Notes: generated by a model from the letters alone, not told the origin. Positions 8,366 to 16,355 are shown, counted from the stretch's first letter. The stretch is 25,030 nt of DNA from an uncultured Collinsella sp. (GCA_900546105.1 URBP01000022.1:1-25030), one strand, 5' to 3'. Numbers and translations: made by a program.

Positions 8366-9721
8366 TTAGTAGGCGCGATCGTTGAGCGTGCTCCAGAGCT
8401 TCTTGGACTCAGCCATGGTCCACGCGTTGATCTTGTCCTCATCAATGCCAACGAACTCGCGATCCTTGTACAGGACGCGGCCGTTGATGATGGTGGTGCG
8501 GCAGTTTTTGCCCATCATGCCAAAGAGCATGTGGCCGTCGATGTTCTCCTCGCTCAGCGGCGTAAAGGGCTTGTAGTCCATGACGATGACGTCGGCGGCA
8601 GCGCCGGCCTCGAGCACACCGAGCTTGCGATCGAAGTACTTGCTGGCCATCTTGGCGTTGTTCTCGAACAGCATGGTCATGGCCTCGCACCAGCCCACGT
8701 TGGGCATAGCGGCGTTGTGGCGCTGAATGATCAGGAAGACCTTGAGACTCTCGAGCATATCGTGGGTGTAGGCATCGGTGCCCATGCACACGGGGATGCC
8801 GCGGCGGAAGAACTCGAGCACGGGGGCACAGCCCACGGCGTTGCCCATATTGGATTCGGGGTTGTTGACGAGCCAGGTGCCGGACTCCTTGACGATGTCC
8901 ATCTCGGCGGGCGTCACGTGGATGCAGTGGCCGAGCATGGTGTCGGGACCCAGCAGGTTGTGCTGCAGCAGGCGCTCGACGGGACTGATGCCACCGCGGT
9001 TGAGGCGGGAGTCCCACAGGTCATTCATGCCCTCGCACACATGGATGTGGAAGCCGGTCAGGCCGTTGTTGGCCTCGGCCATCTTGTCCATGGTCTCGTC
9101 CGACAGCGTAAAGGTGGCGTGACCGCCAAACATGGCGGCGATCATGTGGTTGTCGTTATCGCGACGCTCCCTGGCGGCCCACTGGGCAAATTCGGCGTTC
9201 TCGGCAATGGCCTGGTCGCATTTTTCCTGGCCGCGGCGATCGGAGACCTCGTAGCACAGGCACGAACGCATGCCCAGCTCCTGAGCTGCATCCTTAATGG
9301 TAAAGAGGCTTCCCGGGATCTCGCAGAAGCTCGCATGGTGATCGAAAATCGTGGTGACGCCATCGCGGATGGAGTCCAGAATCGTGGCATAGGCGCTGGC
9401 CTTGGTGCCGTCGAGCGTCAGGTTGTCATCGATCTTCCACCACTGCTGCTCAAGATTCTCCAGGAAGTTGGTGGGGTTGCAGCCCTTAATGGCAAGGCCG
9501 CGGGCCAGACCCGAGTAGATGTGGGTGTGGCAATTGATGAGTCCGGGCATGATGAGGTTGCCCTGGGCGTCGACGTACTCGGCATCCGGGTACTTGACCT
9601 TGAGCTCGCACTCGGGGCCCACTTCGACGATCGTATCTCCGTCAATGGCGACTGCACCGTTGGGGATGAACGGGGCCTGAGCGTTGCGGGTAAAGACGGA
9701 ACCGTTAGCGACCAGAAGCAT
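8366..9721 (-). CDS. ssnA: Putative aminohydrolase SsnA
   Basis: This 451-residue cytoplasmic enzyme belongs to the metal-dependent amidohydrolase superfamily, in the cytosine/guanine/atrazine deaminase branch. Metal and catalytic residues are visible: H65 and H67 in NCHTH, H225/H227 and E230 in FHIHVCE, H265 in GHCIH, and D316 in MGTDAYTHD. The start at 9721 is preferred over the in-frame ATG at 9739 because AAGGGAG lies 5 bases before it and the protein then begins MLLVANGS, as known SsnA proteins begin (MLI..). SsnA is repeatedly found beside ygfK and selenium-type molybdenum hydroxylases. A deamination step on a purine or ring-opened product is likely, but the substrate is unproven. Confidence 0.92.
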   Translation of the reverse strand: MLLVANGSVFTRNAQAPFIPNGAVAIDGDTIVEVGPECELKVKYPDAEYVDAQGNLIMPGLINCHTHIYSGLARGLAIKGCNPTNFLENLEQQWWKIDDNLTLDGTKASAYATILDSIRDGVTTIFDHHASFCEIPGSLFTIKDAAQELGMRSCLCYEVSDRRGQEKCDQAIAENAEFAQWAARERRDNDNHMIAAMFGGHATFTLSDETMDKMAEANNGLTGFHIHVCEGMNDLWDSRLNRGGISPVERLLQHNLLGPDTMLGHCIHVTPAEMDIVKESGTWLVNNPESNMGNAVGCAPVLEFFRRGIPVCMGTDAYTHDMLESLKVFLIIQRHNAAMPNVGWCEAMTMLFENNAKMASKYFDRKLGVLEAGAAADVIVMDYKPFTPLSEENIDGHMLFGMMGKNCRTTIINGRVLYKDREFVGIDEDKINAWTMAESKKLWSTLNDRAY

Positions 9722-9738
9722 GGATGCTCCCTTCGACA

Positions 9739-9900
9739 TCAGAGGCGGGGTTTGACACCTCTGACATGGCGGAGTGCGAAGCGCCGGCCTACACCGGAAA
9801 CGGGCCCTCTCCCGTCAACGCTTCACCAAAGGGACAAACCCTTTGAAGTGCGGCTTGGCGCCGCATGACGTCGGGGGACGAGGCGATGCGTCCGCCGACG
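9739..9900 (-). other. Cluster of four inverted repeats between permease and ssnA
   Basis: The 195-base spacer holds TCAGAGG/CCTCTGA (9739-9764), CAAAGGG/CCCTTTG (9827-9845), TGCGGC/GCCGCA (9849-9865) and a 12-bp stem with one mismatch, CGTCGGGGGACG with CGTCCGCCGACG (9869-9900). No T-run follows any of them on the minus strand. The last one, just past the permease stop, may slow 3'-end decay or partly end transcription; the first one lies just before the ssnA ribosome binding site. Confidence 0.65.
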
Positions 9901-9916
9901 AATAGCACCGAATTGG

Positions 9917-11311
9917 CTACTTCTTGCTCTCGGGCAAGACCAGATCCACGGCAGCGTCCTTGGCAGCATCGATGTGCTGAGCCACGACCGGCGTCTGCGG
10001 AAGGATCAGGTTAAGGACAATGGCCATGATGGCGGTGGGGGTTACGGCATTGGAGCCGATGACGGTGGACACCCAGGTGGGCATACCCTCGCCGGCAAGG
10101 CAGCCGCTGGCCATCCAGATACCCAGGCCAAAGACGACGGAGGTACCGACGATGGTGGTAGTGCGCTGCGTGAGGCCCTCGCGGGTGAACATGCGCACGC
10201 CGTTCATGGTGATGGTGCCAAAGACGCCGACGGTCGCGCCGCCGATGACGGGCTGCGGGATAGCGGAAAGGACGGCAGAGAGCTGCGGGAACAGGCCGGC
10301 GATGGCAAAGACGGCCGCGATGATCACAAAGACCCACTTGTTGACGACCTTGTTGGAGCAGATGATGCCCACGTTCTGGCCAAGGGCGCTGGTGGGAAGA
10401 CCGCCCAGCAGGCCGCCGACCATAGAGGTGAGGCCCTGGGACACGATAGCGCCGGAGAGCTCGCGCTCGGTGGGCATACGGTCGATGGAGCCCAGGCAGG
10501 CGGCGGAGACGTCACCGATAACCTGGATGGCAACCATGGGGAACACAACAGCGAGGGTAATGCAGACTTCGGGATCAAACTCGAGCGCGTAGGGCATGAG
10601 CTTGGGAAGGGCGAAGACCTGAGCGGTGGCGACGCTGGAGAAGTCGATCATGCCAAAGGGGATCGAAACGATCATGCCAACGATCATGCCAAAGAACACG
10701 GACCCCAGCTTGAGCGTGCCCTTGCCAAAGTTGGCGAGCGCAAAGACCACGGCGAAGGTGATAAGAGCGACGCACCAGGCCTGCGGAGTGCCCCACAGCG
10801 GCGTACCCATGCCGCCGGCCATATACTTGACGGCCGTGGGATAGAGAGAGACGCCAATGGAGAAGATGACCGTACCGGTCACGACGGGCGGGAACAGCCA
10901 CTTAATCTTGCTGTAAGCCAGACCAAAGAGGACCGCGACGGCGCCGCCGACAATCTCGCCGCCCAGCAGCGCACCAAAGCTAAAGCCCGAGGCACCCATG
11001 GCCTGCAGGGCCGGCAGGAACGCGAACGAAACGCCCATGACGATGGGCAGACCGCCGCCGATGCGACGGAAGGGAGCGAAGGCCTGAAGGGCCGTGTCGA
11101 TCGCCGAAAGAATGAGCGCGACCTGGATGATGTCGGTGCTCTGCTGGCTATTAAAGCCGTAGACGCCGGCCATGATGACAGCCGGGGTGATGATGCCGGC
11201 AAACGAAGCCAGTACGTGCTGAAGGGCACACGGGATCATTTCTTTAACGGGAGGCATGCCTTCACGAGTGAACAGGGCTTCAGTGCCGTTCTTAACCGTC
11301 TCCTGGGTCAT
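9917..11311 (-). CDS. NCS2 family nucleobase (uracil/xanthine type) permease
   Basis: This 464-residue protein is an integral membrane transporter with about 12-14 hydrophobic segments; it probably imports a purine with protons. Family marks include QH at 31-32 in the first membrane segment and the QNVG motif at 312-315. The start at 11311 (MTQETVKNG) is chosen over an upstream in-frame ATG whose extra 29 residues are unlike the family. Two positions look unusual from memory of XanQ/UraA. The glutamate expected before GD in segment 8 appears as Q263 (IQVIGD), and the threonine of the QNxGxxxxT signature is N320. Being first in the cluster, it likely supplies the substrate for the downstream hydroxylase and SsnA. 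The exact substrate cannot be told. Confidence 0.9.
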   Translation of the reverse strand: MTQETVKNGTEALFTREGMPPVKEMIPCALQHVLASFAGIITPAVIMAGVYGFNSQQSTDIIQVALILSAIDTALQAFAPFRRIGGGLPIVMGVSFAFLPALQAMGASGFSFGALLGGEIVGGAVAVLFGLAYSKIKWLFPPVVTGTVIFSIGVSLYPTAVKYMAGGMGTPLWGTPQAWCVALITFAVVFALANFGKGTLKLGSVFFGMIVGMIVSIPFGMIDFSSVATAQVFALPKLMPYALEFDPEVCITLAVVFPMVAIQVIGDVSAACLGSIDRMPTERELSGAIVSQGLTSMVGGLLGGLPTSALGQNVGIICSNKVVNKWVFVIIAAVFAIAGLFPQLSAVLSAIPQPVIGGATVGVFGTITMNGVRMFTREGLTQRTTTIVGTSVVFGLGIWMASGCLAGEGMPTWVSTVIGSNAVTPTAIMAIVLNLILPQTPVVAQHIDAAKDAAVDLVLPESKK

Positions 11312-11398
11312 TTGACCACCAATCCTCGAAATAGTTGTTTTCGCATCTAACGCTCTATTGTGACGCAGTGCGGGGTTGAGGTTGTGCCTTCGTTGCAT

Positions 11399-11427
11399 AT
11401 CGTATTAAAGATGATTCTCATTCTCAA
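11399..11427 (-). promoter_or_regulatory. Candidate promoter of the purine cluster
   Basis: On the minus strand TTGAGA (plus coordinates 11422-11427) and TACGAT (11399-11404) are separated by 17 bases. The predicted transcript starts about 80 bases before the permease start codon. Confidence 0.5.
11407..11425. promoter_or_regulatory. Fur-box-like sequence inside the promoter spacer
   Basis: Read on the minus strand the site is GAGAATGAGAATCATCTTT. It agrees with the classical 19-base Fur consensus at about 14 positions and shows the repeated hexamer pattern GAGAAT-GAGAAT-CATCTT. It lies between the -35 and -10 elements of the candidate leftward promoter, where a bound repressor would block transcription. 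Metal control of an iron-sulfur and molybdenum enzyme cluster would make sense, but chance resemblance in AT-rich DNA is possible. Confidence 0.4.
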
Positions 11428-11661
11428 TAATAATTTTTTGTTATCAGACTATTCTTCAGCTGAAATAATGCATTTCCGCAGGTCAGGAAAGTGCCTGGTC
11501 AAAATAACATCTAACTTTTCTTTTGGTCAACCGTTTACCGCCAAATTCCTACCGTTCGTCTGTATTACGCAATGTACCTGCGGATATACGAGATGAAGAG
11601 CAGCGTGTTACCATGAGAAAAAATTGTTATGAACTTCCGATTCCACCCAAAGGAGTTGCCC

Positions 11662-12318
11662 GTGAACGAGACCGTACGTCGCTTTTTGCCGATGGTCGAT
11701 TTCCTGGAGCAGATACTCGGTAAGAACAGCGAGATCGTCCTGCACGATTTCTCGGATCCCGACCACGCCATCGTCGATATTCGCAACGGCATCGTGAGCG
11801 GCCGTAAAGTCGGCGGTCCCGCCACCGATCTGGCGCTCAAGATCATGCACGACCCCAAGTATCGCGACCTGCCGTTTATTACGGGCTACGAGGGGCGCGG
11901 CGCCGGTGGCAAGACGCTGGAGTCAGCGACGTACTTTATCCGCGAGAATGACGAGATCGTCGGTATGCTTTGCGTCAACACCGACCTCTCGACCGTGCGC
12001 TCCATCAACGCCATGGCGCAGCAGCTCATGGCGTGCTTCGACGCGGCGCCGACGCGCACGGAGCCCGCCCCTATCGAGGTCGAAAGCCTTTCGGAGTCCA
12101 CACAGGAGCTCATCGACCGCAGCATTGCCGAGTTGCTGAGCGCGCGCGGGCTGGATGTAGCGTCGCTTGGCCAGAGCGACCGCGTGGACGTCATTCGCCA
12201 CCTCAACGGCAACGGCGTGTTTATGCTCAAGGGCGCCGTGGCCTGCGCCGCCACCGCGCTGGGCATCTCGGAGCCCAGCGTCTACCGCTACCTGCAAAAA
12301 GTTCGCAAGGAGGGCTAA
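11662..12318 (+). CDS. YheO/DauR-like PAS-helix-turn-helix transcriptional regulator
   Basis: The 218-residue protein starts at GTG 11662, 6 bases after AAAGGAG; the in-frame ATG at 11629 lacks a ribosome binding site. Residues about 5-115 match the YheO-like PAS domain (FLPMVDFLEQILG, EIVLHDFSDPDHAIVDIRNG, GMLCVNTDLS). Residues about 145-216 form the C-terminal DNA-binding domain with a helix-turn-helix near 192-214 (AATALGISEPSVYRYLQ). Proteins of this type, such as DauR, respond to small metabolites. Because it is divergent from the purine transport and oxidation genes across a shared control region, it is the best candidate for their regulator. Its ligand cannot be read from the sequence. 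Confidence 0.9.
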   Translation: MNETVRRFLPMVDFLEQILGKNSEIVLHDFSDPDHAIVDIRNGIVSGRKVGGPATDLALKIMHDPKYRDLPFITGYEGRGAGGKTLESATYFIRENDEIVGMLCVNTDLSTVRSINAMAQQLMACFDAAPTRTEPAPIEVESLSESTQELIDRSIAELLSARGLDVASLGQSDRVDVIRHLNGNGVFMLKGAVACAATALGISEPSVYRYLQKVRKEG

Positions 12319-12321
12319 ACG

Positions 12322-12357
12322 TGATCCCCTGGGGACGAAGGGAAACGGATCATTTTT
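12322..12357 (+). terminator. Weak terminator candidate after the regulator
   Basis: TGATCC and GGATCA form a 6-bp stem around a long loop, and TTTTT follows directly. It sits right after the regulator stop codon. The loop is long, so the stronger hairpin downstream probably does most of the work. Confidence 0.4.
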
Positions 12358-12372
12358 GTCGCATCGCTTGAC

Positions 12373-12411
12373 AAAAGACCCTGCAGCTCGCACGCGCTGC
12401 AGGGTCTTTTT
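12373..12411. terminator. Bidirectional terminator between regulator and ridA
   Basis: AAAAGACCCTGCAGC and GCTGCAGGGTCTTTTT form a perfect stem of about 14 bp with an 8-base loop. A-run and T-run flank it on both sides, so it can end the rightward regulator transcript and the leftward ridA transcript. Confidence 0.93.
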
Positions 12412-12440
12412 GCATGTCATGTTTAGTTGTTACCAACACC

Positions 12441-12818
12441 TTAGAGAGCGGCGACAACCTCGATCTCGACCAGACCGCCAGCCGGAAGGGCGGCAACCTG
12501 GAAAGCGCTGCGCGCGGGGAACGGAGCCTCGAACTTGGAGGCGTAAATCTCGTTCACGGCGGCAAAGTCGGCGATGTCGGCCAGGTAGACCGTGGTCTTG
12601 ACGACATCGGCAAACGTGGCGCCGGCAGCGGTCAGCAGAGCCTCGACGTTGGCGAGGGACTGCTTGGCCTGGGCCTCGACACCCTCGGGCAGCTTGCCGG
12701 TCGCGGGATCGATGCCCAGCTGGCCGGACAGGAACACCATGTTGCCAGTCTGGATACCGGGGGAATACGGGCCGATGGCTGCGGGTGCGTTATCGGAAGA
12801 CACGACGGTCTTGCTCAT
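12441..12818 (-). CDS. ridA: RidA family reactive enamine/imine deaminase
   Basis: The 125-residue protein has the full length of the YjgF/YER057c/UK114 family, which hydrolyses reactive enamines and imines such as 2-aminoacrylate and works as a trimer. Family marks are IGPYSPG at 15-21, SGQLGIDP at 31-38, the substrate-binding arginine R103 in PARSAFQV, and E118/E120 in VEIEVVA. The start at 12818 follows AAGGAG by 6 bases; a longer frame upstream crosses the promoter and leader hairpin. It is a single-gene unit between terminators and its own promoter. It may protect pyridoxal-phosphate enzymes during amino acid or purine breakdown nearby, but RidA proteins are widespread and need no special context. 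Confidence 0.95.
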   Translation of the reverse strand: MSKTVVSSDNAPAAIGPYSPGIQTGNMVFLSGQLGIDPATGKLPEGVEAQAKQSLANVEALLTAAGATFADVVKTTVYLADIADFAAVNEIYASKFEAPFPARSAFQVAALPAGGLVEIEVVAAL

Positions 12819-12850
12819 GTTTTTCTCCTTACAAGTAAAAGGGAACGGGA

Positions 12851-12896
12851 GCGCGGCGTTCACACCGGGAGGCACAGTTCGGTCTGAACACCGCGC
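12851..12896 (-). other. Hairpin at the 5' end of the ridA transcript
   Basis: GCGCGG-c-GTTCA and TGAAC-a-CCGCGC pair with one mismatch, and ACCG/CGGT extends the stem inward. It begins only a few bases after the start predicted from the promoter at 12906-12934. A stem at the very 5' end usually protects mRNA from decay. No known riboswitch is recognised. Together with the promoter this accounts for most of the 298-base spacer 12819-13116. Confidence 0.6.
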
Positions 12897-12905
12897 TTGA
12901 TTGGG

Positions 12906-12934
12906 ATAGTACTCAAGGTTTCCGCGCGATGCAA
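12906..12934 (-). promoter_or_regulatory. Candidate ridA promoter
   Basis: On the minus strand TTGCAT (12929-12934) and TACTAT (12906-12911) are separated by 17 bases. The -10 matches TATAAT at five of six positions, the -35 only partly. Confidence 0.5.
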
Positions 12935-13078
12935 GATTATTATCACGTTGCGAGAATATTTTATCGCCCAACGGTTTCCCCGGACCGCTGAACGGTTCTC
13001 ATGTGGAGCAGCCAGTCCAAGCTGCTGAAGACTTTATCCCGCTTAGAGCACGGGCATCGCCTGCCGCGACGGCACCAC

Positions 13079-13084
13079 TATACT
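13079..13084 (+). promoter_or_regulatory. Candidate -10 element of the U32 gene
   Basis: TATACT lies 32 bases before the U32 start codon and matches the -10 consensus at five of six positions. I see no good -35 at the usual distance, so this is a partial promoter call. Confidence 0.35.
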
Positions 13085-13116
13085 TTTGAGTATCTGAGCA
13101 TTTTGAAAGGCAGGAT

Positions 13117-15612
13117 ATGACCGCAACCGCCAGTCGAACCACCAACCGCAGACCCGAGCTTTTGGCGCCCGCCGGAGGGCCCGAGCCCTTTGCCCCCGCG
13201 CTCGCCGCCGGGGCAGACGCCATCTACTGTGGCATGGGCAGTTTCAACGCCCGCCGCAAGGCCACGAACTTTACCGACGAGGCCTTTGAGCAGGCTTGCC
13301 GTGCTGCACACCTGGCCGGCTCGCGCGTCTACGTCACGGTCAACATCGTCATCAAGGAATCCGAGATGAGCGATGCGCTGCAGCTCATCCATCGCTGCTC
13401 CACGCTGGGCGCCGACGCCTTCATCATCCAGGACTGGGGCCTGTTCTTTGAGGTCAAGCGCACCATGCCCGGCATCGAGACGCATATCTCGACCCAGGCG
13501 AACATCCACGACGACCGCGGAACCCTTTGGTGCCGCGAGCAGGGCGCCGACCGCGTGACCCTCTCGCGCGAGCTTTCCATCGACGAGATTGCCACCATTC
13601 ACGATGCCGCGCCCGATGTGGACCTTGAGGTCTTTAGCCATGGCGCCATCTGCTTTTGCTACTCTGGCCTGTGTCTGCTTTCGAGCTTTGCCATGGCGGG
13701 CCGCTCGGCCAACCGCGGCATGTGCGCTCAACCCTGTCGCCTGCCTTACGAGCTGATCGACGAGAACGGCCGCTCGCTCTCCCCTGCCGGTCGCGAGCGC
13801 GCGCTGTGCCCGCGCGACACCAACACTTCGCAGCTTGTTCGCCGTCTGTATGACGCCGGCGCCGCATCGCTCAAGCTCGAGGGCCGCATGAAGGCTCCCG
13901 ATTACGTGTATTCCATCGTCGACGTGTATCGTCATCAGATTGACGATATGCTGGCCGATGTTTCGACCTCTAAGGACGAGGAAGCCGCCCGTCAGCGCCA
14001 GCTCAAGCGCTGCTTTAACCGCGACTTTACGCACGCCTATCAGGACGGCACCTCGGGCGACGAGATGATGAGCTATGAGCGTTCCAACAACCGCGGACAG
14101 ATCGTGGGCACGGTGCTGGGCAGCCGCCCGGCCAACCGCGATGTGCGCGGCCTCAAGCCCGACGACCGCCGTCGCCGCGCCGCCATCGCCCGCATTGAGC
14201 TGTTTGAGCCCGTGGGCAAGGGCGACCTGCTGGAGCTTCGCCACGATAACGAGTTTGACCAGTTCCTGACCACCATTGCCGCCGATGATGCCGCTGCCGG
14301 CGATGTTATCGAGTGTCGCGTGCCCCGTAGCATGCCCGAGGGCTGCCGCGTCCGCGTGATTCGCAGCCAGCGTGCCATCGACGCCGCCGGCGCCGCGCTC
14401 AAGCGCGATGTGCTGCGCCGCCGCGCTGTTGATGTGTCCGTCGTGGCGCGCCTGGGCAAGCCGTTTACTGTCACACTCACCTGCTGTGACGACCCCGCGC
14501 TCACCGCCACCGCCACGGGCTTCACCGTCGAGGCCGCCAAGACCCGCGCCGTCGAGGCGGCGGACATGGTTGAGCATGTGGGCCGCATGGGCTCCTCGCC
14601 CTTTGAGGCAGCGAGCTTTGAGGTGGCGCTCGATGAGGGCTGCGGCATGGGCTTCTCCGCCGTGCACAAGGTGCGCGCCGCCGCCTGTAACGCATTGGAG
14701 GAGGCCATTCTGGCGCCGTACGCGGAGCGCGCGAAAACGCTCGAGCTGCCGGCGATTGTCACCAGTGATTCCCGCCCCGCGCCCGAGCACTACCGCGACG
14801 AGCCGCAGATCTGCGCCACCGTCACCTCGCTCGAGGCCGCCGAGGCAGCGCGGGCGGAGGGTGCAACGCGCATCTACATGACCACCGACGCGCTCGATGC
14901 GGCCAAGCTCTCCCCCGCCGATACGTTTGAGCAGGACATCGTACCCGTGCTCGATGAGGTCTGCCGCGCCGTTGACCACGTCCGCGTTGACCCATGGGTT
15001 GTTGCCGGCGCCACGGTCGCTATTGGCAACATCTCTGAGCTTGCCCTGGCCGCCCAGGTTGGCGCCACGGCCGAGATTCGCTCTTGCCTGCCGGTGCACA
15101 ACACGCCCTGCATGGAGGCGCTTGCCGAGCGCGGAGCCGGTGCGTTTTGGCTCTCGCCCGAGATCACGCTCGACGAGATTGTCTCGCTCGGCGCCGCCGC
15201 GCCCGCGGCTCTAGGCATCACCGTCTTTGGCCGCCCGCGCGTCATGACAAGCGAGCATTGCATTCTGCAGGTTGCCAACGGCTGCATCCACGATTGTGCC
15301 AACTGCCGCCTGCGTGCCCGCAAGCTCTCGCTCAAGAATATCGACGGAAAGGTCATGCCCGTCCGCACCGACATCCACGGCCGCTCTCGCCTGTACGACG
15401 CCTACCCCATCGACCTCACACCGCAGGTTCCACAGCTGCTCGACGCCGGCGTGCGCCGTCTTATGGTCGACGGAACCTTGCTCGAGGCCGATGAGATTGG
15501 CCGTGCCGTCGCTCGCGTCCGTCGCGCCGTCGAGGCCGCGCAAGCCGGCCGCAAGCCCGCTGCCCGCCTGCGCGGCGCGACCTCGGGCTGCATGTTTGTG
15601 GGAATTAGCTAA
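13117..15612 (+). CDS. U32 family protein (RlhA/TrhP-like, probable RNA hydroxylation)
   Basis: The protein has 831 residues. Residues about 13-270 hold the U32 core (ELLAPAGGPE, ADAIYCGMG, HISTQANIHD), and the U32 signature EVFSHGAICFCYSGLC lies at 171-186. Cysteines 179, 186, 203 and 207 fit the Fe-S ligands of this family. A middle region with RDFTHAYQDG and a C-terminal region with CILQVANGCIHDCANC make it longer than E. coli RlhA, and match the large U32 form with a second domain. Members once called collagenase-like peptidases are now known in E. coli to take part in tRNA and 23S rRNA hydroxylation. It is followed at 15 bases by a pseudouridine synthase, which supports an RNA-modification role. 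GAAAGGCAGG precedes the start. Confidence 0.92.
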   Translation: MTATASRTTNRRPELLAPAGGPEPFAPALAAGADAIYCGMGSFNARRKATNFTDEAFEQACRAAHLAGSRVYVTVNIVIKESEMSDALQLIHRCSTLGADAFIIQDWGLFFEVKRTMPGIETHISTQANIHDDRGTLWCREQGADRVTLSRELSIDEIATIHDAAPDVDLEVFSHGAICFCYSGLCLLSSFAMAGRSANRGMCAQPCRLPYELIDENGRSLSPAGRERALCPRDTNTSQLVRRLYDAGAASLKLEGRMKAPDYVYSIVDVYRHQIDDMLADVSTSKDEEAARQRQLKRCFNRDFTHAYQDGTSGDEMMSYERSNNRGQIVGTVLGSRPANRDVRGLKPDDRRRRAAIARIELFEPVGKGDLLELRHDNEFDQFLTTIAADDAAAGDVIECRVPRSMPEGCRVRVIRSQRAIDAAGAALKRDVLRRRAVDVSVVARLGKPFTVTLTCCDDPALTATATGFTVEAAKTRAVEAADMVEHVGRMGSSPFEAASFEVALDEGCGMGFSAVHKVRAAACNALEEAILAPYAERAKTLELPAIVTSDSRPAPEHYRDEPQICATVTSLEAAEAARAEGATRIYMTTDALDAAKLSPADTFEQDIVPVLDEVCRAVDHVRVDPWVVAGATVAIGNISELALAAQVGATAEIRSCLPVHNTPCMEALAERGAGAFWLSPEITLDEIVSLGAAAPAALGITVFGRPRVMTSEHCILQVANGCIHDCANCRLRARKLSLKNIDGKVMPVRTDIHGRSRLYDAYPIDLTPQVPQLLDAGVRRLMVDGTLLEADEIGRAVARVRRAVEAAQAGRKPAARLRGATSGCMFVGIS

Positions 15613-15627
15613 CCGAAAGGCTTACAC

Positions 15628-16287
15628 GTGAACGAAGAACCTCAAGTCCTCTACTGCGACGCCTGGCTCATGGCCATCGACAAGCCCGCCGGCATGATCG
15701 TCCACGGTGACGGCACCGGCGAGCGCACACTTACCGACTACGCCAGCGACCTGCTGCTGGCGATGGGCGACGGCTTTGCCGCGACCGACATGCAGCCGCT
15801 CAATCGCCTGGACCGCAACACCACCGGCGTGGTGCTGTTCTCGCTCGACAAGCAGACGCAGCCCGCCTTTGACCAGATGGTCATCGACCACGCATTCGAA
15901 AAGCACTATCTGGCTCTCGCCGAGGGCAAGATCGACTGGAACGAGAAGCTCATCGACAAGCCTATCGCCCGCGACCGTCACGACAGCCGCAAGATGCGCG
16001 TCGGCGCCAGCGGCAAGCCGTCTCAGACGCGCGTCAAGGTACTCAAGCGCCTTAAGAGCCGCCGCGGCCTGCCCACGCGCTCGTATATTGATGTCGAGCT
16101 GCTCACCGGCCGCAAGCATCAGATTCGCGTGCACCTGGCAAGCGAGCGTCATCCCCTGGTAGGCGACGACCTGTACGGAACGCCGCGTCCCTGCGGCCTC
16201 ATGCTCCATGCCCACAGCGTGTCCTTTACGCATCCCGTAACCGGCGAGCACATCCACATCGAAGCCCCCTGCCCCTGGGAGCCCTAA
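15628..16287 (+). CDS. RluA family RNA pseudouridine synthase
   Basis: The 219-residue enzyme converts uridine to pseudouridine in RNA. The catalytic aspartate is D62 in the hallmark LNRLDRNTTGVV. Other family marks are IDKPAGMIVHG at 17-27, the KHYLALAEG strand, and TGRKHQIRVHLAS near the C-terminal half. There is no N-terminal S4 domain, so it is of the short TruC/RluA-like kind; the target RNA cannot be told. Translation starts at GTG 15628 after a GAAAGG site, 15 bases behind the U32 gene, and both likely share one transcript that ends at the hairpin directly after the stop. Confidence 0.92.
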   Translation: MNEEPQVLYCDAWLMAIDKPAGMIVHGDGTGERTLTDYASDLLLAMGDGFAATDMQPLNRLDRNTTGVVLFSLDKQTQPAFDQMVIDHAFEKHYLALAEGKIDWNEKLIDKPIARDRHDSRKMRVGASGKPSQTRVKVLKRLKSRRGLPTRSYIDVELLTGRKHQIRVHLASERHPLVGDDLYGTPRPCGLMLHAHSVSFTHPVTGEHIHIEAPCPWEP

Positions 16288-16325
16288 ACCACCACAAAGG
16301 GGACAAGCACCTTTATGGTGGTTTT
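16287..16325 (+). terminator. Terminator of the U32-pseudouridine synthase operon
   Basis: AACCACCA-c-AAAGG pairs with CCTTT-a-TGGTGGTT and is followed by TT. The hairpin begins at the stop codon of the pseudouridine synthase gene. A sister copy of the same element lies at 16658-16696. Confidence 0.85.
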
Positions 16326-16355
16326 GCCGCAATGGCTCAGCCGCGGTCCCAAAAC

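Larger units (their letters stand above)
11312..11661. promoter_or_regulatory. AT-rich divergent control region of permease cluster and YheO-like regulator
   Basis: This 350-base stretch separates the leftward purine cluster from the rightward regulator gene and is clearly richer in A and T than its surroundings. It holds a likely leftward promoter, a Fur-like box and the regulator's leader with AAAGGAG. I could not single out a convincing rightward promoter. I see no known riboswitch in it; the leftward leader is only about 85 bases long. Confidence 0.7.

Noticed and set aside
5347..8385. Long rightward open frame (1012 codons) opposite ygfK
   Set aside because: The same effect: the reverse strand holds a complete YgfK with FAD, NAD and Fe-S motifs. 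This frame has no family marks.
11312..11398. Purine riboswitch in the permease leader
   Set aside because: The leader is short and I find no conserved purine or xanthine aptamer sequence or matching stems.
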